From positions 112,140,437 to 112,204,436 of the forward strand of contig CM075729.1 of the NCBI GenBank assembly GCA_037974335.1: a stretch of DNA of 64,000 nucleotides, given 5' to 3'. The notes beneath the pieces were generated by a model that saw only the letters and a program-made list of their open reading frames with translations, was not told the DNA's origin and did not search any database. This document shows positions 40,301-52,300 of the stretch, piece by piece; position 1 is the first letter of the stretch, and the number at the start of each line of letters is the position of its first letter. This stretch comes from Prionace glauca (Eukaryota; Chordata; Chondrichthyes; Carcharhiniformes; Carcharhinidae). A program made the translations under genes and the position numbers.

Positions 40301-43300
40301 AAAGGATGAGCTGGTTAGGTACTAAATTCTCCCTCAATATACCCGAACAGGTGCTGGAGTGTGACGATGACAGGATTTTCACAGTAACTTTCATTGCAGT
40401 GTTAATGTCAGCCTATTTGTGACACTAGTAAATAAATTTTAATGGATGATGGACTGGAGCGGAGAAATTGACAAATTCCATTTGTGTAGCACCTTTTTCA
40501 AGTAGAAAATTTATCTGGAATTGACTATGCAGCACTTTATAAAAGACCAACTTTGTTTCTACAACATAATGCAAATAGATTGGCTTCAATTTCCAAGATA
40601 ACCCTTGGTAAAAGATATTAGCTGTGTCCTATTTGATTGGTGATCAATGACTTAAAAGAGAAGTCATAATCTGCAAAGATTACTAGCTGATTATCCGCCA
40701 ATATTATGATGAACATTGTGACAGGCAGCACGGTGGCACAATGCTGAGCATTGCTGCCTCACAGCACCTAGGACCTGTGTTTAATTCCCGTCTTGGGTCA
40801 CTGTCTGCATGGAGTTTTCATGTTCTCCCCATGTCTGCACGGATTTCTTCAGGTGCTCCAGTTTCCTCCCAGTCTGAAACATGTGCTAGTTAGGTGCATT
40901 GACCCTGAACAGGCACTGCAGTGTGGCGACTAGGGGAATTTCACAGTAACTTCATTGCAGTGTTAATGTAAGCCTTACTTGTGACTAATGAATAAACTTT
41001 TATGTATTATTGAGAATTATTCTGTCATTTACTTGTAATCAAATACAACTGGAGAGTCAAAAGCAAGCAGCACAGATGAATTCACACATTGAACACATTC
41101 CATTCCCTTATTAGAATTCCAAAAATGTGCAACTCCCCAATTTGTTCGTGCGATCTGATAAAGTGTTCAAAAGGCAGTTAAAGATCCCGGATGTCGCAGA
41201 GTAAGTCATAAAATTATTTTGGGACTTCCACTCGGCGCATGCATTGATTGAACATGTTTTGTTCTTAACGAAAATGATAAGGTGCTTCAGATCTGGTGAT
41301 TACCCTGCTCAGAGGTCATTGTTCGAGACGTGAGTTCAGAAACAATGGCTGGCATTTTGCAGTCTCATGGACAGCGAGAATGGAGAATTTGGCGCTCCGC
41401 CAAAATTGCGTTCCCTGCAGCGTGACCGGCTAATCCCAGCCACGGATCCAGATCGGAAATCTCACTGGATATAAGCAACTACAGATTTTACTAAACTAAA
41501 TTATTACCACTAACATTTCGATCATTAGATTGCTAAGCGCCATGGAGTCTGGGTATTTTTATCGACCACTTTGATCAATATTTGTTTTAATGATTTAAGC
41601 TTCTTTTGCCATTTGTTTTTGTTTGATGCAGTGTCTCTTTAAGGGGCTGTTACCTCTAACTTGCCCCTTAGTTTGTTTAACTTAGTTTAATTGACTTAAC
41701 TCAAAGTAGTATATAAGTAAAGCAGTGTGCTCATTGGAACATACAAGGAAGATTTACAGAGCTTAGGGAAACGGCTTGATCAGTGCTCTTGACATGCTGG
41801 CCCAAGTGCGATGTACTTGTTGGAACTTGAACTCCCTCCTGAACCGCACATTAAGAAAATTCCGTTTGGGGAATTAAAAATTTTATTAGGACAACCATTA
41901 ATTTAAGAGGCAAGTTAAAGGACAAGGCCTGTTTGACAATAAAAATTAATATGGGCTTATTATTATCAGCGCTGAAAGCTGCTCCTGGGCCGGACCAAAC
42001 TTGCCATCAACAGATACGGGCAGCCGGCAACCAAGGATGTCTGTCTAGCCATCTCCCATTGCTACCTTCATGCCAAGGTGTCTCTTGGAGTACATCGAGG
42101 CCTTCCATGCCTGATGGGCACCATGCAGACTGTGGCGTTTTATCGATCCCATTAATCAAATTATGGTTTAACGTTTATAGCCTCCTTTGCGATTTGTTTT
42201 TTTTTGCGTTTGGTGCAGTGTCCTTTTAAGGAGCTGCTGCTTTGATTTGTCCCTTAGTTTGTTTAATTTAGTTTCATTTAGGGTGACATGGTGATACAGT
42301 GCTTGGCGGTGCACTGGGGACCCGGGTTCGAATCTGATCATGATTAACTGCCTGGTTGGAGCTTGCATTTTCTCCCCGTATGCCCAGGGGCTTCCTCTGG
42401 GTGCTCCAGTTTCCTCCAAACTGGTCCAAAGATGAGCGAGTTAGGAGGATTGGTCGTGCTAAATTGCCACTCTGTGTCAAAAGATATGTCTTTTTGTGGA
42501 TTGGCAATGGTAAATGCGCAGAGCTATAGGGATGGCGCCAAGGGGCAGGCCTGGGTGGGATGCTGTTTTGGAGAGAGAGTGCAGACCCATTGGGCCGAAT
42601 GGCCTCTCTTTGAAAGGTAAGGATTCTGTGAATTGATTGAGCCTGATTATTGTATGTATTCTCAGAACCGATCAGTAGAATATTGAGACAATAGTGTCTT
42701 GAATACCAAGAGCAGAGAATGTACATCTAAAAATATAATTCCCATTAACTTCAAAGGGACTAGAGATCAGGGGGCCTGTTTAATTGGCCCCCTGACGTGC
42801 CCCTGGCATGGGACGGCGGCGCGGGCTCGTTGGGCCGAAGGGCCTGTTTCCCGTGCTGTGTTGTTCTTTGTTGTTCTTTGTTCTTAATTGGTGGCTGATA
42901 TAATAAGTTGATTTGATGTCACCACTTAAACCGAATTTCTGCACTTTTTCCGAACATTATGTTTAACCATTATAAGATCAAGTCAGGGAAAGCACTGAAT
43001 ATTTTTCAATGTTTACCTTTCTTTAACAGGCCCGGGATTTGGAGAATTGAGGCGCAGTTTAGCGAATTGCCAATGTCCATGGTATCTACGAAGTTTGAGG
43101 TCAAGGAATTCGGTAACATTACTTTAGCACTCACAAATAGACAGGGAAAACATGGACTAATTTTCATTGTTCCAATTGCACTTTTCATACCCACATTACA
43201 TGATCTTTTTTTTTGATGGTAATACATTGTTGCAAAGTAACTTTATATCCACAATCTATAAAGTTAAGGGGAGAATAATGGCAATAAAACAGTTGCCTTT

Positions 43301-46300
43301 TTATTTATATCCATACCGCATCACAACCTCAACTTTATTTCCTTGGAGATTAAAGTTCATGAATTGAACTTTTAGCTGTGTGTGTCTCTCTCTACATTAA
43401 GTGCAGAAAGTCGGAACGCCAGTACAACCTATGATAAAAAATCAAATGGGTGTTAGCATTTATTGTATAAGGACTAGAATATAAAAGTAGAGAAGTGTTG
43501 ATGCAATTGATTTGATTAATTATTGTCACATTCATTAATATACAGTGAAAAGTATTTTTTCTTGCATGCTATACAATCAAAACATACCATTCATAGAGAA
43601 GGAAACAAGAGAGTGCAGAATGTAGTGTTACAGGATAGGATGTTGGTGAGATCACATCTGGAGTATCGTGCCCAGCTTTGGTCTCCTTATTTGAGGAAGG
43701 ATGTGGTGGTACTGGAAGCAGTTCAAAGGAGGTTCAGTACATTGATTCCAGGGATTGCTGCATGAGGAGAGTTTAAACAGTTTGGGCTTGTAGTCACTGG
43801 AGTTTAAAATATTGAGAGAGGATCTGATCGAGGTACACAAAATCCTATAATGGAATGATAAGGTAAACGTAAACCAAATGGATGCCCATCTGGGGCAACC
43901 TAGAACATAAAGTCACTGGGATAGGTTGGATGGCAGTAGATTTAAAACTGAGATGAGGATGAACGACTTCTTGCAGAGGATGGTAGATTTGTGGAACTCA
44001 CTGCCCCATAGCGCGATGGAGTCTGAATCATTAAATGGTTTTAAGAAGGAGATAGATATATTTCAGATAAACTAAACAGATTAAAGCAACTTGGGGAACA
44101 GTAGGAGGGTGGATTTGAGACCAGGGAGAGATCAACCATGACTTGATGAATGGTGGATCAGGCTCGGAGGCCTGAATTTGTCTACTTTGCTCCTAATTCC
44201 TATGTTACCATGTTTACAGACTGGGAAGCATTATGAGGTATCAGCGTAGAGTCTCAATCCATCTCCGTATCTTAATCGCCATTGAAATAATTGGAAATGT
44301 AGGTCAGGCGGTATGTGAAGTGCAATTCACTATCATTCTGTTTTCAACTGGCTAAACAAGCGAACGTGAATCCAAACAAGGCAAAAGTTCACTTTGAAAC
44401 TTCACATTTTCCCTAATAAGGCTCTTTCCAGTTACCCAGGTGGCCGTCTGTACCTTCTACAAGATGTGCCACAACTCATCAGGCCTCCTTCCACTGCATT
44501 TTCCAAACCCATCACCTCCACCATCCAGGGTGACAAAGGCAACAAATGCATAGAAACACTACTGCCTGTGAGGTCCCTTCCAAGACACTCACTATCCTGA
44601 CTTGAAGCTACACCTCCATACTTTCACTGTCACCAGGTTACAAACCTGGAACATCATCTCAATCAGTACAATTGACTGCACCACGTGGACTGCAGTGATC
44701 CAAGAGGGTGGCTCAGCAACTGTCCAACTGCCCATCCATCCTGCAGTCCATCCAACATTCATCTGTCCTTCTGACCAACCATGTGTCCATCCATTCATCC
44801 ACCTATCCGTCCTTCCAACAGTCCATCCTTCCATCCATTTATCCATCCATCTGTCCATGCATCCGTCCATCCTTCTGACCGTCCATCTCTGTCCATCCAT
44901 TTATCCATCCATCTGTTTACTCATCCTTCAGTCTGTCCAAGTATCCATCCATCCGTGCGCCCATCCGTTCATCCATCCAGCTATCCTTCCATCCATCCAT
45001 CCTTCCACTCGGCTACACACCCAACCAGCCACATCAGCGGAAATGTGTGATAATGTGTGTCTCATCATGAAAACAATGATGAGGTCATAATGCTGGATGT
45101 CCCTGTTTGTTGTGTGAAGGGGAGCACAGACCGTGGCAAAGGCTTTTGTACTCAGGGCAACTTTGTTAAGGGGTGGTATCATACTGTCTGCCATTATAGA
45201 TCTGGCTAGTTTACTGTCCCATTGAATGCAAAGGAAATCAGCCCTCAGAAATATGTATATTGGAGTCAAAGTTTAATATTACTGAAGTTCGATGACCACA
45301 CATAGATTTCTTTTAAAGTAGCCACATTATCCATTGCAATGCCAAGGCAAATCTATTTCAAATTCATTTGTGCGTTCCTTAATGAAGAACATCAATAGTA
45401 TCATATGAAACTCTTAGAATATAATCATCTATTTGGGGTATGTTTGGGATTCTTTGGGTAGTTCCACGCTTGCATGATAATATGGGATATATGATATCAG
45501 TTCGATTTTCTGTTGAGCAGAATAGAAAGGCAAATGATGGAGGTGTGTATAACCCATGGATGATCCATTATCACCCATTTTGGATTATTGCCAGAAATTA
45601 AAATTACATTCAGCTATCTTGTGGTTCATATCGTAAGTAGGGAATGGAAACAGACTGGGCAGTTTAATGCTTCAATAAGCAGGTCCTCAATGCAAGAATT
45701 GCACTGTCCATTATGTTCAGGATTATACTTGACTTAATCATCTTTCAAAGTTCTCCCTAGCTTCAAGGTCGAGGTGAAGCCAGACGAAATGTTTTACCTG
45801 TTAACAAGGGACGAATTCCATTTCACAATTTCAGCAGAGTGAGTACAACACCGTTATCTGGCTCAATACTCCTACAATATCCTGCCTGCTTCCTATATAT
45901 ACTTTGGAAATAGAAAGAAGTCTCACAACACCAGGTTAAAGTCCAACAGGTTTTATTTGAAATCATGAGCTTTCAGAGCGCTTCCCCTTCATCAGCTGAA
46001 CGGAGAGGTAGGTTCACAAACATGCCATATATAGGCAAAGACACAACTGCAAGATAATTAAATCATCCTTTGGAAGTGGAATTCAACTATTTGAGATAAT
46101 GCAATTGGAGTGGGCTAACAAGGTAAACACATACATTGTGAATAGTAAGACCATGGAGAGTACTGAAGATCAAAGGGATTTTGGAATGCATATCTACAGA
46201 TCCCTGAAGTTGTCAGGGAGGGTAAATAAGATGGTTAAGAAGGTATATAGGATATTTGTCTCTACTCAATGAGGCATAGAGCACATGAGCAGGGAGGCCA

Positions 46301-49300
46301 TGCTGGAACTGTATGAAGCTGGTTAGGCCACAACTGTTGCACTGCGTGCCTTTCTGATCATTACATCATAGGAAGGATGTGATTGCACTGGAGAGAATGC
46401 AGAGGAGATACTGCTTGGGCTGAAGGGTCTGATTATGAGGACAGATTCAATAGACTGGGGCTGTTTTCCTTGGAGTAGTAAAGGTTGAGAGGAGAGCTGA
46501 TGGAGGTATACAGGAGCATGAGGGACATAGATAGGATGGATAGGAAGGCACTTTTTCCATTAGTAGATGGGTCAATAACTGTGGGCACAGATTTAAGGTA
46601 AAAGTAGAAGGCTAAGAGGGGAGCTGAGGAGAAACCTTTCACCCAGAGGCTGGTGAGAGTCTGGAACTCAATGTCTGAAAGGGTGGTTGAGTCAAAGACT
46701 TTAGTAACATTTAAGAACTATTTAGATATTCACATGCACTGCTGTAACATCCAGGGCTATGAACCAAGCACTGGAAAATGGGGTTAGTGCAGTCAGACCT
46801 TTTTTGGCTGGGATGGATATGATGGGCTGAATGGTCACTTCCTGTGCTATCCATGTCTATGGATCTGAAATAAATTTATGAATGAAAATTAAGAAGATTC
46901 TGAAACAGGCGGCCATAGTTAAAACTTAACTCTTGAGCTGATTGGAGTTGAAAATCAGGCCTACTCATTATGATTTGAGGCTGTCAGGAAATTTGATTTG
47001 ATTTATTATTGTCACATGTATTGGGATACAGTGAAAATTATTGTTTCTCACATGCTATAGAGACAGAGCATACTGTTCATAGATTACATAGGGGGGAAGG
47101 AAAAGAGAGGGTGCAGAACGTTGTGTTACAGTCATAGCTAGGGTGTGGAGAAAGCTCAGCTTAATATATGTTAGGACTACTCAAAAGTGTGGGTGGCATG
47201 GTGGCAGAGTGGTTTGCACTGCTGCCTCACACAGTAAGATTCTCACAACACCAGGTTAAAGTATAACAGGTGTATTTGGCAGTATAAGCCACTAGCTTTC
47301 GGAGTGCTGCCCCTTCATCAGGTGAGTGGGAGCTCTACTCATTAACAGGGCATACAAAGACACAACTAAAATTTAGCAAAATGAATTAGTTGGAATGCGA
47401 GTCTTTCCAGGTTGTCAAGTCTTAAAGCTACAGACAGTGTGAGTGGAGAGAGCGTTAAGCACAGGTTAAAGAGATCCAGGCTCCAGGCAAGAGTGTTCTC
47501 TTCCAGTTGGGGAATACTTCAACGGTCTCTGGCATTCAGCCTCTGATCTTCGGGTAAGCATTCTCCAAGGCGGCCTTCACGACACGCAGAGTCACTGATT
47601 AGAGACTGATAGCCAAGTTCTGCACACATGAGGAAGGCCTCAACCGGGATCTTGGGTTCGTGTCATACTATCTGTAACCCCCACAACTTGTCTGGGCTTG
47701 CAAAATCTCACTAACTGTCCTATCTGGAGACAATACACATCTCTTTAATCTATGCTTAACCCTCTCTCCACTCACATAGTCTGTAGGTGAATTGATCATA
47801 CTAAATTGCCTCTTAGTGTCAGGAGCACTAGCTAAGTGAAGTAAAGTAAAAGTTTATTTATCAGTCACAAATAAGGCTTACATTAACACTGCAATGAAGT
47901 TACTGTGAAATTCCCCTAGTCACCACAGTCCAGCTAGAGTAAATGGGATTATGGGGATAGAGCCTGGAAGGGATTTTTATTGGTGCACATTCGATGGGCC
48001 GAATGTCCTCCTTCCGCACTACAAGATTCTATGATTCTATGAACTCAGCATAGACGAAGATGAAAAAGTTCCTTCTCAAATTTAGGACTGAGTTGAGGAG
48101 GAACTTCTTCACACAAAGGGTTGTGAATCTGTGGAATTCCCTGCCCAGTGAAGTAGTTAAGGCTACCTCATTGAATGTTTTTAAGGCAAGGATAGATAAA
48201 TTTTTGAACAGTAAAGGAATTGAGGATTTTGGTGAGTGGGCGGATAAGTGGAGCTGAGTCAACGAAAAGGCCAGCTATGATCTTATTGGATGGCGGAGCA
48301 GGCTCGAGGGGCCAGATGGCCTACTCCTGCTCCTAGTGTTTCATGAGCCAAAGCCAAAACTGTTGGGTTGTGTTTCTCTGTTGGGATTTTTTTTATTCAA
48401 TTGATGTCTGCTACATTTCAAGTAACACACCTCTGGGTATCTGTTAAAGCTACACATATGGAGAAAGAGTGGACGGAATGGCATATATAAGATTTGGAGT
48501 TATTGATGAAACAGGCAAACTTGAATACCTGCGGGGCCTGGAACAACAGCAGCAGGTGAGAACTTCCCCACCACCCACCTTCAGAAACTGGTGAGATTCA
48601 GCAAAAAAGACTACATGAGAAATGGGAATTTATTATTTTAATTTTCATAAGAAAGTTAGTGTTAGCAGATTGCACAGGTTTAATAATTGGTAGCTATCCT
48701 GGCCTTAATAAATAAACACCTTAGTTGGAATACAAAGGGAGAAGGGATACCATCAAACTCCCAGATGTGGGAACTTAAACCTAGACCGAAAAACTCCCTT
48801 CCATGTTTGGGGGATACATGCTGTAAGGGTTATGATCTTCCAGGCCCACAGCTTTGCAATCACTTATTTTAATCGAGGTGTGTGATTTCAAACCTAGGGC
48901 ACACCAAGGCTCTGCAGCAGAACCCTTAATATAAATATAGTCAGCCGTAAGTAGTAGTTCAAAGGGGTGAGATTTCCCTTTGTGACGAAGGAGCAGTGCG
49001 GTAGCACAGTGGTTAGTATTTCTGCCTCACAGTGCCAGGGATCCAGGTTCAATTCCACCCCGAGATGACTGTCTGTGTAGAGTTTGCATGTTCTCCCCGT
49101 GTCTGCTTGGGTTTCCTCCAGTGCTCCGAATTCTGCCCACAGTCCAAAGATGTGCAGGTTAGCTGGATTGGCCGTGTTGAATTGCCCCTCAGTGTTAGTG
49201 AATTAAAAGGTGGTTATGGAATTAGGGTCTGGGGGGATTGCACAAACTTGATGGGCCAAACAGCCTCCTTCTGCACTGTAGATTCTAAGATTTTAAGTGG

Positions 49301-52300
49301 TGAATCAGTCACCAGAATTCATTGGTCATAAAATCGGCAGGGTATTTGATTTGATTTATTTTCATATGTAGGTATACAGTGAAAAGTATAGCTTCTTGCA
49401 TGCTATGTAGACAATGCATACTGTTCATAGAGTACATAGGCAAGAAGAAAAGGAGAGGGTGCAGATCTAGTATTACGGTCAAAGCTCAGGTGTAGAGAAG
49501 GATCAGCTTAATATAGGTAGCATTCAAAGGGTTAACAGTCAAAAATGTAAAATGGATGATCGATTCATCCTCCCTAGTTTTAAGCTACTGCCCCTGATTT
49601 ATTTCACTCCATCGGAGTTTGTTTGAGGTTATACAGTAAATGGTGGAACCCTTAGGAATATTGACAGGCAAAGCGATCTGGGCATACATGTCCACCGATC
49701 GCTGAAAGTGGCAACACAGGTGGATAAGGTAGTCAAGAAGCCATAGTTATCGTTAAGAAGGCATGCTTGCCTTCATCGGTCAGGGCATTGGGTATCAAAA
49801 TTTGCAGGTTATGCTGCAGCTGTACAGAACCTTAATTCAGCCTCATTTGGAATTGTATACAATCCTGGTCGTCACACTACCAGAAGGATGTGGATGCTTT
49901 GGAGAGGGTACAGAAGAGGTTTACTAGGATGTTGTCTAGTCTGCAGGGTCTTAGCTATGAGCAGAAGTTGGATCAACTCGGTTTGTTCTCACTGGAATGA
50001 CGGAGGTTGAGGGCAGCCTGATAGAAGTTTACAAGATTATGAATTGCATGGACAGAGTGGATAGTCAGATACTCTTTCCTAGGGTAGAAAAATCAGGAAC
50101 TAGGGGATACAGGTTTAACGTGCGTGGGGAAAAGTTTAGAGGAGATCTGCGAGGCAAGTTTTTTACACGGAAGATGATGAATGTCTGGAACCCACTGCCC
50201 AGGGAGGTGGTAGGAGCAGGTATAATAGCAGCATTTACCAGCAACTCGATGAATACATGAATAGGATGGGAATAGAAGGAAACGGACTCCGTAAGTGCAT
50301 ACAGTTTTAGTTTAGGCCAGCATCATGATTGGCACAGGTTTGGAGGGCCAAAAGGCCTGTTCCTGGGCTGTACTTTTTCTTTGCTCTTGTTTTTGTTCTT
50401 GCTTGTTAATTGGCTCGATAACTGGGCATCCACCCAGGTAACTTATGAATTCATGCCTTAGAATCTGACCGAAACTCTGACCTTGGGAGAATTCGTTACC
50501 AAAGCTCAAGAGGCACATCTGAAATTCCACATTTGAACAATTGCTTTAAGCCCAGTTGAGGTTGAGGTTCTCACATTAAATTCTGAATCGAAGATCATTG
50601 ATACTTAGAGGGCACAGACTGGTAAGATATACTGTGGCCCAGGACCAGGAGGAAACACTTGAGAGAAAATAAAGACCATTGAATTAGATTGGACTAATGT
50701 GCATTTTGATTCTCACTCACAGCTCAAGAACGGGGTGGCAGAAGTTACCCTACAAACTGCAGAACTCTTCGAGAAGATCAAACCTTTGCAAGCAAATGAT
50801 CTGGTGGGGCACAATTTCTACACGGCGGTAACTGTTTTTGAAATATCAAGTAAGTGATTCTTTCCAACTTTCGATCTCTTCCATCAGTCATTCTGAAGGT
50901 GTGGCCCAAGCTGGGATGGATGCATCATCTGTCCTCTCATAACTGCATTGAAGTACGTTGGTGGCTCACATTCTGTTCATGTGGCAATTACCCACAACCA
51001 TTGGAGAGCAATGAAAGGGGGGTGGAGCTGGTGGAGGACAGCAGGGGAGGCAGAACCTGAGCTGGCTTCATCCAAAAATAGTGCCATGTCGTACTTAGGC
51101 ACTTCAGGGGCCTGTACAAGTTGCCATTTATGACAGGATGGACCAGGTGCCAGGAATTGTGTTCACCACGGCAGAGTTGATCACAAGTGCACTTTTCTTG
51201 AAACCATACCTCTGCATCTCATAAACCGGTGAATTGTCTGTGTAGAGTCTGCACATTCTTCCCGTGCCTGCATGGGTTTCCTCCGGGTGCTCTGGTTTCC
51301 TCCCACACTCCAAAGATGTGCAGGTTATGTGGATTGGCCATGCTAAATCATCCTGAGATGTGTGGATTAGGGGGAATTAGTGGGGTAAATACAAGGGATT
51401 AGGTGGATAGGGCCTGTGTAAGATGCTCCCACCAGCTGGAGGGTGGGTACAGACTCAAATATATGAATAGGATGGGAATAGAGGGATATGGTCTCCAGAA
51501 GGGTAAGGTGTTTTAGTTAAGTCGGGCAGCATTGGTCAGTGCAGGCTTGGAAGGCCTGTTCTTATGCTGCAATTTTCCTTGTTCTTTTTTCAATGGACCG
51601 AATGGCCTCCTTCTGCACTGAAAGGATTCGATTAATCTAATAAAAATGTTTCTGACTCTCTAACTCACACCACAGAGACTGCAGTGATTCAAAATACAGC
51701 TCAAAAACAACTTCCTCAAAGACAATTAGAGGCGGGCAATAAAGGCTGGCTAAGCCAGTGACGCTCAAATTCCGTGAATGATTTTTTAAAAATATACTAC
51801 CTATCGGGAATAAAACCTACCTTCCTTACCTGGTCTGAAGACCATATGGCTCCAAAACCTATAGCAATGTGAAACTGCCCCCTGCAATGCCCAACAAGAT
51901 ACTCAGTTCAAATGGGCAGTTAGGAATGGGCAACGAATGCCCATCTTGTCGGGAAACTGGGCACCCCATGAAAGAATTGAGAAGAAAAATTGTAGCAAAA
52001 GAAATGGCCATCTACTCATTATAGTACTTGTTCCTCATGTTTATCGGCACGGCATCCAATGACAGTAACATAGAAATAATATGGAGACAGAATCTCGCCA
52101 GATTAATTTTAAAATGTGTCTACCGTTAATAAATTTCTCTCCAAAGTTGAATTCTGGTTGAATTGACTAACAAAATTAAAATCCAAATTTAAACATTAGG
52201 GTTGCTATTAAGTATCATTCATGAAAATTGAAGAAAAATATCAGTATCTTGAATTCATTCATGGGACATGGGCATTGCTGGCTGGCCAGCATTTATTGCC

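Noticed and set aside
44602-45090. Pro/Ser/His-rich open frame
   Set aside because: Translation of a TCCA tetranucleotide array.
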